Source: a bacterium (GTDB lineage Bacteria; Chloroflexota; Dormibacteria; Aeolococcales; Bog-877). Taken from it: a stretch of 64,000 nucleotides of DNA. Below the pieces are notes generated by a model. It was given only the letters and a program-made list of their open reading frames with translations, was not told where the DNA came from and searched no databases. Shown one piece after another: positions 40,945-49,776 of this stretch (its first letter is position 1; each line of letters starts with the position of its first letter). Location: the NCBI GenBank assembly GCA_021785655.1, contig JAJYET010000008.1:1-64000 (forward strand), written 5' to 3'. The position numbers were made by a program, and so were the translations under genes.

Positions 40945-41415
40945 TCAGGCGGCTACGGCCGCCGCAAGGCGCTGCCGTCTTCGGCCCTCCTCCCGCCGGG
41001 CCGGCTCGGCAAGCACCTCCCCCGCCGCCCGGTCCATCACGTCGTTGGCGCGGAGCAGGCCGTCAGGCCCCACCTCCTGGCTGAGGAAGGGAATGCTGAC
41101 CGACTCGGACCCCGGGGTCAACTTGACGGCGGTGATCTCCTGCTTCAGCATCTGCATCGCCCTGGTACCGGCGGGGACGTCCCCACAGCTCGCAATGCCT
41201 ACGCGCTTGTATGCCCGCTCGCGGTTCCGGTAGTCGAGGGCGTTCTTGGCGGCGGCGGGGAAGCCGTAATTGCCCTCAGGTACCACGAGGACGATGGCGT
41301 CGGCCCGCGAGATGGTGGCTTTCCAGGCGCGGGTGTGCTCCTGCAGGTATCGACCAAGGCGTGGATGCAGAGGCTCGTCGAACCTTGGGAGGTTGCTCTG
41401 GGCGAGGTCGCCCAC
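40945..41415 (-). pseudogene. 5'-truncated NADPH-dependent FMN reductase
   Basis: 156 codons open from a GTG at 41415. The sequence matches the flavodoxin-like reductase family from its middle onward: L-P-R-F-D-E-P-L-H-P-R, then A-D-A-I-V-L-V-V-P-E-G-N-Y-G-F-P-A-A-A-K-N-A-L-D-Y, the usual T-P-E-Y-N-x-x-x-P-x-x-L-K-N-A-I-D-x. The first ~40 residues, including the G-S-x-R FMN phosphate loop, are missing. Homology fades about 60 bp before the tRNA-Lys gene. It is probably a non-functional remnant, truncated by an event at the tRNA end, though the open frame shows the loss may be recent. Confidence 0.65.
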
Positions 41416-41515
41416 CGGCTGGGGAAGGACCTTGGACCAGAGCGGGAAGCTCCGGATTGACCACTTTCGGGCGATCCTTGGCGGTCTCTAGCGACCCAAC
41501 TTTGATCTCAACGAG

Positions 41516-41592
41516 TGGTGCCCGCACCAGGACTCGAACCTGGAACCTTGGGATTAAGAGTCCCCTGCTCTAACCAATTGAGCCATGCGGGC
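41516..41592 (-). tRNA. tRNA-Lys (anticodon CUU)
   Basis: The reverse strand folds as a full cloverleaf. Acceptor arms are GCCCGCA and TGCGGGC, the D arm is GCTC-AATTGGTTA-GAGC, the anticodon loop is CTCTTAA giving CUU, and the T arm is CCAGG-TTCGAGT-CCTGG. A discriminator A and an encoded CCA follow (41516-41518). The anticodon stem has four good pairs with a G-A mismatch at 27-43. It decodes AAG, the main lysine codon in GC-rich genomes. Confidence 0.97.
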
Positions 41593-41660
41593 CGCCTGCC
41601 AGTTTAGCCGCCCCGCGGAAGGGGGGATGCCTCGCCCGCCTGCGGACGGGCCCGCAGCGG

Positions 41661-42731
41661 TCAAGGAGCCACCCCGGCCCGGCGGTCGGAGCCGCGGGAC
41701 AGGAACGCCAGTCGGAACAGGGCCCCGCCCTCCGGCCCACGGTCGACGGTGACCCCGGCCCCATGGGCCAGCGCGACCGCGCGGACCACCGCGAGGCCGA
41801 GGCCGCTGCCATCCCCCGCCGGGTCGGCCGCGTCGAGGCGGACGAAGGGTTCGAATATGCGCTGCCGCTGCTCCGATGGGATGCCCGGGCCAGAGTCGGC
41901 GACCTCCACCACCACCAAGGAGCCCCGCACGGCCACCCCCGCGGAGATGGTTCCGGGAGGGGTGTGGCGGATGGCGTTGTCCACGAGGTTGCCCACGGCC
42001 CGCCCCAGGAGTTCCCGGTCGCCCCGGACCTCGGCGGCGGTCGGGGGGACCTCCACCGCCAGCTCGTGCCCGCTGGCGGCGGCCAGCAGGGAGTAGGTGT
42101 CGGCCACATCGGCCAGCACCTCGCGCAGGTCGACCAACTCTGGGAGGGAGCCCGTCGTCCCAACACGTTCGACCCGGACGAGGTCAGAGACCCCCTGAAG
42201 CACCCCTCGGAGCCGGGCGGCAGCTCGTGACAGCCTGCTGACCACCTCCGCCATCGCCCCCGCCCTCGCAAACTGGGCCAGGCCCTCCAGCCCCTCGTCA
42301 AGTGCGAATAGGGGTGCCCGCAGCTCATGGAGCAGCAGGCGAGGCGAAGGCAGGGCCGCCTCCACAGGGGGCGGCGCGGGGGCACTGCGGCCGACCACCG
42401 CGGTCCATCCCGGAGCGGTGGTGAGGGGGAAGACCTCGACCCGCGCTGGCCCCCCGAGACCCTCCACCGCCATGCCGAAGGTATGGCTGCGCCCAGGGTC
42501 TCTCAGGGCGTCGACCCGGAGCCGCTCCAGATCCGGGTGCGCCACCTTGAGGCGGCGGTCCAGCAGCGACTCCGCCAGCCTGGAGGTGCTGAAGGCTGAG
42601 TTGGTGTAGCCCAGGCGGCCCGCATGATCGAAGACCGCGACCGGCACCGGCATGCGCTCTAGCACCTCAGCCGCGAAAAACGCCGGCTCGGCAGCCCTCC
42701 GCCGTTCCGCGGGCCGCCATGCTCGGGTCAC
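41661..42731 (-). CDS. Soluble PAS-type sensor histidine kinase
   Basis: 356 aa from the GTG at 42731, overlapping the response regulator stop by 4 bp; the track ORF starts too early. Residues ~20-110 resemble a PAS domain (P-V-P-V-A-V-F-D-H-A-G-R-L-G-Y-T-N-S-A-F). The phosphoacceptor is in L-L-L-H-E-L-R-A-P-L. ATPase boxes are N-L-V-D-N-A-I-R-H-T-P-P-G (N), D-S-G-P-G-I-P (G1), I-F-E-P-F-V-R (F) and G-S-G-L-G-L-A-V-V (G2). There is no membrane helix, so it senses something inside the cell. It partners the upstream regulator. Confidence 0.92.
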   Translation of the reverse strand: MTRAWRPAERRRAAEPAFFAAEVLERMPVPVAVFDHAGRLGYTNSAFSTSRLAESLLDRRLKVAHPDLERLRVDALRDPGRSHTFGMAVEGLGGPARVEVFPLTTAPGWTAVVGRSAPAPPPVEAALPSPRLLLHELRAPLFALDEGLEGLAQFARAGAMAEVVSRLSRAAARLRGVLQGVSDLVRVERVGTTGSLPELVDLREVLADVADTYSLLAAASGHELAVEVPPTAAEVRGDRELLGRAVGNLVDNAIRHTPPGTISAGVAVRGSLVVVEVADSGPGIPSEQRQRIFEPFVRLDAADPAGDGSGLGLAVVRAVALAHGAGVTVDRGPEGGALFRLAFLSRGSDRRAGVAP

Positions 42732-43417
42732 GGCGTGGGGTCGAACTTGTAGCCGACCCCCCGGACGGTGTGGATGAGGCGGGGGGTCGGCCCGCGGTCG
42801 CCGATCAGGCGGCGCAGCTCGATCACCGCGTTGTCCACGGCGCGGTTGTAGACGTCCGAGTTGAGCCCCCACACCTGGCCGATCAGCTGCTCCTTGCGCA
42901 GGACCACGCCCGGCCGACTGGCCAGCGCCCCCAGCAGCCGGAACAGGCGGGGGGGGAGGTGGACCTCCTCCCCGTCGACGATGCAGGTCCAGGTGGACCA
43001 GTCGACCACCAGTCCTGGAAACTCGCTGCGCTGGGCGCCGGGGCCCCCCCGGCCCAGGTGGCGGGCGATGGCCGAGCGCAGAACGGCGAAGTCCTCCTCC
43101 TTACCGATGCAAACGTCGGCCCCGCTCGCGTAACCGGCAGCCTTGTCATAGGGGTCGCTCTTGGCGCTCAGTAGGATCACGGGAACCTGGTCCCCGGCTT
43201 TCCGCAGCGCCTGCAGGACCTCCAGGCCCGTCATCTCAGGCATGGCGTAGTCCAGGACTATGAGGTCGGGGCGCTGGCGGGTGGCGAGAGCCAGGGCCGC
43301 TCGGCCGCTGGGAGCGGTGATCACGGTCCGCCCGTCAGCCTCCAACAGGGCGCGCAGAGAGTCTAGGCACAGCGGATCGTCGTCCACCGCCAGAACCGTT
43401 GCCTTGCTACCGCCCAT
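42728..43417 (-). CDS. OmpR/PhoB-family response regulator
   Basis: 229 aa from the ATG at 43417. The receiver domain has the acidic D-D-D-P near residue 12, the phosphorylated aspartate in L-I-V-L-D-Y-A-M-P-E-M-T-G near 55, and S-A-K-S-D near 104. The C-terminal winged helix is typical of OmpR/PhoB (L-P-P-R-L-F-R-L-L-G-A-L-A-S-R-P-G-V-V-L-R-K-E-Q-L-I-G-Q-V-W-G, then V-D-N-A-V-I-E-L-R-R-L-I-G, then T-V-R-G-V-G-Y-K-F). It leads the two-gene operon and is divergent from the ECF sigma gene. It may control that sigma factor or the Tad locus; this is inference from position. Confidence 0.93.
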   Translation of the reverse strand: MGGSKATVLAVDDDPLCLDSLRALLEADGRTVITAPSGRAALALATRQRPDLIVLDYAMPEMTGLEVLQALRKAGDQVPVILLSAKSDPYDKAAGYASGADVCIGKEEDFAVLRSAIARHLGRGGPGAQRSEFPGLVVDWSTWTCIVDGEEVHLPPRLFRLLGALASRPGVVLRKEQLIGQVWGLNSDVYNRAVDNAVIELRRLIGDRGPTPRLIHTVRGVGYKFDPTP

Positions 43418-43594
43418 TCCCTCTCCGAGCCTCAGCCCGCCAGGGTACGCGCTCGGCCGCGCCCGCACAAACCGTGCGTCGGGGAGGCGCAATCCGGGAC
43501 GCGGCGGGGGCTGAGCCGGGCGGAGGGGGAGCGGGGGCGGTCGCAGACTGCGGCGCCTGGGGCCGGTGGGAGGCCCGCTCGGGGAGGCTGACTG

Positions 43595-44164
43595 GTGGAA
43601 GAGGACTTCGGCGCGCGTATCGCAGCTCTGCGGCGGGGTGACCAGGACGCCATAGCGTGGATGTTCACCGCCTACGCCGGCGATGTGGAGAGGTGTTTCC
43701 GGCGCCGACCGCCGGAGGACCGCCGCGATCTGGTCCAGGACGTCTTCGTCACCGCCATCGTGCGGATCCACACCTTCCAGGGGGATCGCGAGGCGGCGCT
43801 CCGAGCCTGGCTGCGCAGCATCGCCTTCCACAGGTGGCATCACCGCTGGGAGGCGGACCTTGTGCGCCAGCGCTACCACGGGCCGGCGCTGGAGCAGCTG
43901 CTGGAGCTGAACCCCAGTCACTCCGCCTTTCGGGACCCCACCACTGATCCGGCGGCCGAGGTTGCCTCGAGGGACCAGGTGAGCACCCTCCTCGGCCAGC
44001 TGACGCCGCGCCAGGCAGAGGTGGTCCGGGCCCACGTCCTGGAGGGGCGCAGCACCCAGGACATTGCCGACTCATGGGGAGTCCCACGCGAGCGGGTGCG
44101 CGGACTTTACAAGCGGGGGATGGCACGGCTGCGCCGGCCCCGCCAGACGCTCCGCCCGGCATGA
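43595..44164 (+). CDS. ECF-type RNA polymerase sigma factor
   Basis: 189 aa from a GTG at 43595. Region 2 reads F-T-A-Y-A-G-D-V-E-R-C-F, then D-R-R-D-L-V-Q-D-V-F-V-T-A-I-V-R-I-H-T-F, then A-W-L-R-S-I-A-F-H-R-W-H-H. Region 4 reads L-T-P-R-Q-A-E-V-V-R-A-H-V-L-E-G-R-S-T-Q-D-I-A-D-S-W-G-V-P-R-E-R-V-R-G-L-Y-K-R-G-M-A-R-L. Both are intact. No anti-sigma gene follows. The Tad locus begins 155 bp downstream on the same strand, so this factor may drive it. Confidence 0.9.
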   Translation: MEEDFGARIAALRRGDQDAIAWMFTAYAGDVERCFRRRPPEDRRDLVQDVFVTAIVRIHTFQGDREAALRAWLRSIAFHRWHHRWEADLVRQRYHGPALEQLLELNPSHSAFRDPTTDPAAEVASRDQVSTLLGQLTPRQAEVVRAHVLEGRSTQDIADSWGVPRERVRGLYKRGMARLRRPRQTLRPA

Positions 44165-44189
44165 GGGCGGCCGCCGGGGGCCCTCAAGT

Positions 44190-44203
44190 TTACGGATCCG
44201 TAA
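44190..44203. promoter_or_regulatory. Palindrome TTACGGATCCGTAA upstream of the Tad locus
   Basis: TTACGGATCCGTAA is a perfect 14-bp palindrome within GTTTACGGATCCGTAACC, 115 bp before the cpaB-like start and 25 bp after the sigma factor stop. Its half-site TTTACG-N4-CGTAA has the same spacing as the operator at 29478-29495, suggesting the same class of DNA-binding protein. Confidence 0.55.
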
Positions 44204-44318
44204 CCCCCCAAACCCTTCCCGTGGCCGTCGGCGGGAGCGCAGAATCGGCTGCCATCGGGGTGACGCCCGGGGCGGCGCCTCGAAGGGCCGGGGGCGGCTT
44301 GGTGTGGGGAGCGGAGCG

Positions 44319-45050
44319 GTGAGGTGGCGAGTCGCTGCAGTGGTGGGTCTTTTGACCTTTGCGGCGGCGCTGGTCGGCCTCTTCGCCCTGCAGATCGAGG
44401 CCCAGGGCGGCGATGTCCGGGTGCTGGTGGCGGCGCAGACGATCGAACCCGGTCAGGTGATCCAGGCAGACACCGCGTTCCTGGCCCCGGGCGGATCGCT
44501 CGTTCGGCTCGGGAGGGCCGGTCTGGCAGACGCCATCCCCGAGGCGAGCTATCGGGAGGTCGCGGGGGCCGTCGCGCTGGTGCGGATTCCCGCCGGGGCC
44601 CTGATCCTTCGCCACGACCTAGCCATGGGAGCGTCGGCCGATCTTCGCCAGCTGACCCTCACTCTGGCCTCCATGCCCAGCGGGCTCGGACCAGGCAGCA
44701 GGGTGGACCTTCTGGCGGTCTGGGGCCAGGGGGGTGGCGCGGGGTCCCCAGGGTCGATATGTCCCACCTCTGCTCCCGCAGGGTGTGTGGTCCCGCTGGC
44801 CCAGGGGGTGTCCCTGCTGGCAGCGAACTCGGGGGCGCACACGGTGACCTTCGACGTCCCGCCCTCCGAGGTGAGCCCCTGGCTTCTGCTGGACGCCACC
44901 CAGCCCATCTGGGCGGTACCCGCAGGGTCAGCGGTCTGCCCCGGGGTGGAGCAGCCCATCTCCAGCCCCGCTCTGGCACTCCAGGAGATCCGCGGCGGCT
45001 TGAGCCTCGCCGCCTGTCCTGCTGCGGAAAACACGGGCCGCCTCCCTTGA
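44319..45050 (+). CDS. cpaB: CpaB/RcpC-like Flp pilus assembly protein
   Basis: 243 aa from the GTG at 44319. One N-terminal helix (V-A-A-V-V-G-L-L-T-F-A-A-A-L-V-G-L-F-A-L) is followed by an SAF-like domain: V-R-V-L-V-A-A-Q-T-I-E-P-G-Q-V-I-Q-A-D-T-A-F, then V-A-L-V-R-I-P-A-G-A-L-I-L. This is the usual CpaB layout. In Tad systems CpaB is a periplasmic assembly factor. Here, in a probably single-membrane cell, its partner is unclear. It leads the Tad operon with TTGA overlap into the next gene. Confidence 0.8.
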   Translation: MRWRVAAVVGLLTFAAALVGLFALQIEAQGGDVRVLVAAQTIEPGQVIQADTAFLAPGGSLVRLGRAGLADAIPEASYREVAGAVALVRIPAGALILRHDLAMGASADLRQLTLTLASMPSGLGPGSRVDLLAVWGQGGGAGSPGSICPTSAPAGCVVPLAQGVSLLAANSGAHTVTFDVPPSEVSPWLLLDATQPIWAVPAGSAVCPGVEQPISSPALALQEIRGGLSLAACPAAENTGRLP

Positions 45051-45910
45051 GATCGAGGCGGGTGCCGGCGGAGAGCCATCCCATTGACTGGGATGACCCA
45101 TCGGCAGGCATCGAGGGCCGGGTGGTGGGGGTGGTGGGCCCGGGAGGGGGGTCCGGTGTCACCACCCTGGCGGTGAGCCTCGGCCTGGCGGTGGCCGGCG
45201 CTGGCCGGTCGGTCGCCCTGGTCGATGCGGATCCTCGGCTCGGCATGGTGGCGGCCCAGATGGGGCTGGGGGAGGATCGCTCCCTCTTCCACCTGGTCCA
45301 CGAGGCCACCCTCCGGCCGGTCGACCAAGCCGCTCTCGAGCGGCACCTGCAGTCGCACCGCGGCCTGGCGGTGCTGGCCGGGCGGGGCGAGCCGGGAGGG
45401 CCGGTGGGTTCACTCTTGTCCGGATTGGAGGCGGTGCTGGGCCTCTTGGCCCAGCGCCACTCGCTGGTCTTGGTCGATGTCGGGCCGCTGCATTCCGAGA
45501 CCGCCGCCGCGATCGCATTCCGCTGCCAGGCCCTGGTGTGGGTGGTCGACGGGTCGCCGCTGGGCGCCGACCGCCTGGACCGCTGCCTCTCGTCTTCCCT
45601 CGGGCGCCCCCTCCGCTCCAAGCCCCAGATGGTGGTCGTCAACCGTGCCGGAGCGGGGCTGCCCACTCGGGCTCGGGAATGGCTGGCCCGGGAGTACGGG
45701 CTGTCGCTTCTGGGCCTCGTGCCCTTCGACCTGGCCGCCGTGCGGTCCGCCGAGGAGCGCCTGCTGCCCCCCGTCCTCGGAGGCGCGCTCGCCTCCCCCC
45801 TGCGCCGAGCGGCGGCCCGGATGCTGGAGGTCATCGATGGGGAGGGATCTCCCCGGCACCAGTCGGGCGCCCTGCCTTCCACGCTGAGGCCGGAGTCCTC
45901 CAGCGCGTGA
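45047..45910 (+). CDS. CpaE/MinD-like ATPase of the Tad locus (first copy)
   Basis: 287 aa from the TTG at 45047 (GTG at 45062 possible). The P-loop reads V-G-P-G-G-G-S-G-V-T-T-L-A-V-S-L, a CpaE-type deviant Walker A without lysine. V-A-L-V-D-A-D-P-R-L-G is the next MinD landmark, and S-L-V-L-V-D-V-G-P-L is the Walker B region. CpaE proteins localise Tad machinery in Caulobacter. The missing P-loop lysine suggests weak or no ATP hydrolysis. Unlike typical CpaE there is no N-terminal receiver-like domain. Confidence 0.8.
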   Translation: MRSRRVPAESHPIDWDDPSAGIEGRVVGVVGPGGGSGVTTLAVSLGLAVAGAGRSVALVDADPRLGMVAAQMGLGEDRSLFHLVHEATLRPVDQAALERHLQSHRGLAVLAGRGEPGGPVGSLLSGLEAVLGLLAQRHSLVLVDVGPLHSETAAAIAFRCQALVWVVDGSPLGADRLDRCLSSSLGRPLRSKPQMVVVNRAGAGLPTRAREWLAREYGLSLLGLVPFDLAAVRSAEERLLPPVLGGALASPLRRAAARMLEVIDGEGSPRHQSGALPSTLRPESSSA

Positions 45911-47286
45911 CTCTCGCGATTCCGCCTTCCGAGGACCGGGTGGGCAGCGGGCTGGCCGCTGCGGAGCAGCGTCTCCTGGCCCAGATCCGCTCGGGGATCG
46001 CGGGGCGGCTCATGGACCGCCGGGAGCCCCAACTGGTGGCAACCGACCGGGAATGGATTCAGGAGCTGGTGGAGCGTGAGGTTCAGGCCTACCACGCAGC
46101 GGCGCCTCGACTCCAGGACCCGGTCCTGGACTCCGAAGGGTACGCCGCCCTGCGCCACCGGCTGATGGCTGAGGTGGCCCCGCTCGGGCCGCTCCACGAG
46201 CTGCTCACCGATCCCCTGGTGGAGGAGGTGATCGTCAACGGACCGGAGGAGGTTCTGCTGGTCCGGGATGGCGTCCAGGTCGACTCCGGGGTGCGCTTCT
46301 CCAGTGAGGAGGCGCTCCTCACCACCGTCCAGCACCTGCTGGGTGCCGGCGCCGCCCACCTGGACCGGGCCAACCCCATGGTCACAGCCACCCTGGAGGA
46401 CGGCTCGCGGCTGAACGCCGTGCTTCCTCCGGTCGCCGTCCCCATGGCGGTCACGATCCGGCGCCACCAGCTGGGCCGCTTCGCGCGCCTCTCCGATCTA
46501 GCCCTCGCCGGAGCCCTCCCCTGGGAGCTGCTCCCGCTGCTCCAGGCGGCGGTGAGAGCCCGCCTCAGCATGGTGGTCTCCGGGAGCACCGGGTCGGGCA
46601 AGACCACCATGCTGAGGCTGCTGATCGCCGAGGTGCCCGAGTGGGAGCGGGTCATAACCATCGAGGATCAGCGTGAGCTTCACGTGCGGACTCCCAGTGG
46701 CGGGCGCTCCAACACCATCTCCCTCGAGGCTCGGGACCCCAACACCGAGGGCAGCGGGGAGGTGAGCATCCAGCAGCTGGTGCGCAACGCTCTCCGCCAG
46801 CGGCCCGACCGGATATTCGTGGGCGAGTGCCGGGGTGCCGAAGCTCTGGATGTCATCGACGCCATGGGCACCGGTCACGACGGGAGCGGTACCACGCTGC
46901 ACGCCAACAGCGCCCGGGATGCCCTTCTGCGGCTGGCCGGCCTGGTCCGTCGCCACCCCGCGCAGGCGCGCGCCGACCCCAGCGCCGTGGCACGGGAGAT
47001 CGCCGCCAAGGTCGACCTGGTGATCCATCTCAGCCGCTTCCGGCGCACTGACGGCTCCGACTGCCGGGTGGTCCACTCGGTGGGCTTCGTGACCGGCCAG
47101 GTGGAGGCCGAGCTGCCGGTGGTCGACGAGATCTGCCGCTACCGTCGCAGCCGGGGCGAGTGGCAGTGGCTCGTGGGGCGGCTGGACGACCTGGCACCCA
47201 AGATCGGCGACAAGCTCCAGGCGGCCGGGGTGGACCTGGGCTCACTTCCCATCGGGGCCCCGACATACACCTCCCCGCTCTCGTGA
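45907..47286 (+). CDS. cpaF: CpaF/TadA secretion ATPase
   Basis: 459 aa from the GTG at 45907. The N-terminal region has [20 protein letters not shown], typical of TadA/CpaF. Walker A is [12 protein letters not shown], the Asp box I-T-I-E-D-Q-R-E-L, and the Walker B/His region [34 protein letters not shown]. It is the hexameric motor that powers Flp pilus extension and probably retraction. All catalytic motifs are intact, so the system should be energised. Confidence 0.95.
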   Translation: MTLAIPPSEDRVGSGLAAAEQRLLAQIRSGIAGRLMDRREPQLVATDREWIQELVEREVQAYHAAAPRLQDPVLDSEGYAALRHRLMAEVAPLGPLHELLTDPLVEEVIVNGPEEVLLVRDGVQVDSGVRFSSEEALLTTVQHLLGAGAAHLDRANPMVTATLEDGSRLNAVLPPVAVPMAVTIRRHQLGRFARLSDLALAGALPWELLPLLQAAVRARLSMVVSGSTGSGKTTMLRLLIAEVPEWERVITIEDQRELHVRTPSGGRSNTISLEARDPNTEGSGEVSIQQLVRNALRQRPDRIFVGECRGAEALDVIDAMGTGHDGSGTTLHANSARDALLRLAGLVRRHPAQARADPSAVAREIAAKVDLVIHLSRFRRTDGSDCRVVHSVGFVTGQVEAELPVVDEICRYRRSRGEWQWLVGRLDDLAPKIGDKLQAAGVDLGSLPIGAPTYTSPLS

Positions 47287-48200
47287 GCCTGGCTCTGCTG
47301 CTGGCCGCCTCGGCCGGGATCGCCGGTGCCGGCACCGCGGCGGTACTTCTCGGGGGCCCCCTGGCCGGTTGGTGGTCATCCTCGCCCGCGCGTCCCTCCT
47401 CCCAGAGGGGACGAGATGGCTGGGCGCGGCGGTTCCCGTCTCCTTCACGGGGGGCGCTCCTCCTCTCCGGCGGTGGCGCCGCTGCCGCGGCCGCCCTGAT
47501 GTGGCAGGTCCTGGGCCTGGCGATCCCCAGCCTGGTGGTGGGAGCGATGGCCGGCGCCGGGGGGCTGAGCCTGGATGCCGTGCGTCGACTGCGCCGGCGC
47601 GGACGAGAGCGCGAGGCCCTGGTCGCGTTGGTCGACCTTCTGGTACAGCTGCTGGCGGCGGGACAGAGTGTCCGCCAGGGCCTGGAGGCCCTCTCCAAGA
47701 GCGGTCCCACCCTGCTGCGAGCTGAACTGCAGACCATCGTCGGACGGCAACGGCAGGTCTCCTTGGAGCAGGCGCTCTCAGAAGCCCAGCTTCGGATCGG
47801 CCAGCCCCTCTTCACCCTGATCGCCACGGCCCTGGCGGTCGGGAGCCGGTCCGGGGGCCGGCTCACGCCCCTGCTGGACGAGTTGTCCCGCTCCGCCCAT
47901 CAGCTCGAGGCGGTGCAGCGTCAGGTGCGCGCGGAGCAGGCTCAGGGGCGGCTGGGGGCGCTGGTGATTGCCGCCATGCCCATCTGCCTTCTGGTGGTCC
48001 TGCGGGTGGTCAACCCTGCCTACCTAGCCCCCTATGCTTCGCTCTCGGGCCAGCTCCTGCTCTCACTGCTTCTCGGGCTGATCGCGGCCGGATACCTCTG
48101 GATGCTCTGGATCCTGCGCCTCCCGGAACCGGAGCTGGGCGCCCTCCGGCCGGTCGGGGCCGCCTCCGGGGCGGCCGAGCCGGAGGAGGGCTCAGCGTGA
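47283..48200 (+). CDS. tadB: TadB-like type II secretion F domain protein
   Basis: 305 aa from the GTG at 47283. Two hydrophobic helices lie near the N terminus, then a T2SSF domain (L-V-D-L-L-V-Q-L-L-A-A-G-Q-S-V-R-Q-G-L-E-A-L-S, and A-T-A-L-A-V-G-S-R-S-G-G-R-L). Two C-terminal helices follow (L-G-A-L-V-I-A-A-M-P-I-C-L-L-V-V-L, L-L-L-S-L-L-L-G-L-I-A-A-G-Y-L). It is the inner platform protein that couples to CpaF. Tight overlaps on both sides place it in the Tad operon. Confidence 0.88.
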   Translation: MSLALLLAASAGIAGAGTAAVLLGGPLAGWWSSSPARPSSQRGRDGWARRFPSPSRGALLLSGGGAAAAAALMWQVLGLAIPSLVVGAMAGAGGLSLDAVRRLRRRGREREALVALVDLLVQLLAAGQSVRQGLEALSKSGPTLLRAELQTIVGRQRQVSLEQALSEAQLRIGQPLFTLIATALAVGSRSGGRLTPLLDELSRSAHQLEAVQRQVRAEQAQGRLGALVIAAMPICLLVVLRVVNPAYLAPYASLSGQLLLSLLLGLIAAGYLWMLWILRLPEPELGALRPVGAASGAAEPEEGSA

Positions 48201-49114
48201 GGTCCGGGATGGCGCCCGCCTCCCTGGCCGTCCTGCTGGCCCAGCTCGTGACGGGCTGGCCACTCCTGCTGGGGGCGGCGGGCGCCGCCGCGCTGGCCGG
48301 GCTGGCCGGTTGGATGTGGCCCCGCAAGCGAACCTGGGGGGAGCGGGTGGTCTCCGCCAGGCGGCGCCGCCTGCAGTCCGGAAGTGGCAAGGCCTCCCAC
48401 CCAGGGTGGCTGACTCTGGCCGGCGGACGTCTGCCCACGGACCTGCGGGAGAGGGTGCGGCAGGAGTTGGACCGGGCGGGCTCCGGACTGGGCGCGGAGG
48501 AGCTGCTCGGTCGTTTGCTGGCGGCCGAGGCCACGGTGCTGCTTCTATCGACCTTCCTGGCTCTCACCATGGCCTGGCCCGCCCAGCTGCTGCTGGTCGT
48601 CGCGTTGCCACCGCTGATGGTGGCCGGCGGGTTGCAGCGCTCGGCGCGGCGGCGGCGGAGCGCAATCTTGGGAGAACTGCCGCTCCTGGTGGACCTGATG
48701 GCCCTGGAGCAGGCCGGGGGCGGAATCGGAGCCCGCCGGGCCATGGAGCTGGTGGTGGCCCGGAGCGCGGGCCCGGCGGCCGCCATCATCAGGGACTGCC
48801 TCATCCGCTCCGCGACCCCCGGAAGTCCGTCCCTCGACGGCGAGCTGGAACGAGCCGCCGCAAACTGTCGGGTCGCGGCGCTCGCGGCCCTGGCGGCTGT
48901 GGTGAGGATCCAGCGCTCCGAGGGGATCGCCACCGGTGCCCCGCTGGGCAACTTGGCTCGCGGGCTGCGGGACCGCCAGCGCGATCGCGTCACCGAAGAG
49001 GGTCGTCGGGCCCTGGTCGCCATGCTTCTGCCGGTGGCGGCCTGCATCCTCTTGCCCTTCATCCTCATCGTCCTGTTCCCGGCCATCTCCCAGTTCGGTA
49101 AGGCGTTCTCATGA
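48197..49114 (+). CDS. tadC: TadC-like type II secretion F domain protein
   Basis: 305 aa from a GTG at 48197. N-terminal helices (L-A-V-L-L-A-Q-L-V-T-G-W-P-L-L-L-G) and a mid helix pair precede the T2SSF core L-G-E-L-P-L-L-V-D-L-M-A-L-E-Q-A-G-G-G-I-G-A-R-R-A. The C-terminal helix reads A-M-L-L-P-V-A-A-C-I-L-L-P-F-I-L-I-V-L-F-P. It is the second platform subunit, expected to dimerise with TadB. It overlaps both neighbours by 4 bp. Confidence 0.85.
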   Translation: MRSGMAPASLAVLLAQLVTGWPLLLGAAGAAALAGLAGWMWPRKRTWGERVVSARRRRLQSGSGKASHPGWLTLAGGRLPTDLRERVRQELDRAGSGLGAEELLGRLLAAEATVLLLSTFLALTMAWPAQLLLVVALPPLMVAGGLQRSARRRRSAILGELPLLVDLMALEQAGGGIGARRAMELVVARSAGPAAAIIRDCLIRSATPGSPSLDGELERAAANCRVAALAALAAVVRIQRSEGIATGAPLGNLARGLRDRQRDRVTEEGRRALVAMLLPVAACILLPFILIVLFPAISQFGKAFS

Positions 49115-49776
49115 ACTCCGGGCGACGGACCCGGAGTTCCGGCCAGGCCATGGTGGAGATGGCCATCGGAACCGGCATCTTCCTTCTGGCGGTCCTTGGG
49201 GCGGCCCAGCTTGGGGTCTCCGCCCTGAGCCAGGAGGGGATCCAGAGCGCGGCCCTCAGCGGCGCCCGGGCCGCTTCCGCGGCCCTACTGGCCGGTGACC
49301 CGCTGCAGCGGCTGCAGGAAGGGCAGTCCGCGGCCCTGGCGGCGCTGGCCACAACCAGGCTGGGGATGGACGAGCTCCTGTCCTGCCCCGGCGGTGGGGC
49401 CTCGGGCTGCGGGGTCGGGGTGGACTGCGTCCTCTACCTCGGTGGCCGCGCCGTTGCCGGGACCCAGGAGCCCTGCGGTGCCGCCAACTCCGCCGTGGGC
49501 TTTGGGCCGGCACCACGCGACCTGGACGGCTCCCAGAACCCCCACTGCGGCTCCCCCGGGTGCTTCGGCGCCTCCCTTTCGATGCGCCCCTGCGCCCAGC
49601 CCGGCCCGCCGGGCCGCCTCAGGGTCTGCGTCGCCTACACCTCCTGGCCTCCCCGGGCCGTCGACGTCTGGATCACGGGGACTGTGCGCACCCTTCTGCC
49701 GTGGTTCAGCGAGGCAGGTATTGACCTGCAGACCGTGAGCGCCAGGCTCCGCTTGCAGGTCGAGGGGCTGGCTTGA
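49111..49776 (+). CDS. TadE-like pseudopilin (first copy)
   Basis: 221 aa. The N terminus S-S-G-Q-A-M-V-E-M-A-I-G-T-G-I-F-L-L-A-V-L-G-A-A-Q-L-G-V fits the TadE/F consensus (G-Q-x-x-V-E-x-A-x-x-x-P), with Glu at position +5 of the hydrophobic segment as in type IV-like prepilins. The remainder is external and cysteine-containing. TadE-like pseudopilins are processed by the prepilin peptidase and prime Flp pilus assembly. No such peptidase is encoded in the window. Confidence 0.8.
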   Translation: MNSGRRTRSSGQAMVEMAIGTGIFLLAVLGAAQLGVSALSQEGIQSAALSGARAASAALLAGDPLQRLQEGQSAALAALATTRLGMDELLSCPGGGASGCGVGVDCVLYLGGRAVAGTQEPCGAANSAVGFGPAPRDLDGSQNPHCGSPGCFGASLSMRPCAQPGPPGRLRVCVAYTSWPPRAVDVWITGTVRTLLPWFSEAGIDLQTVSARLRLQVEGLA

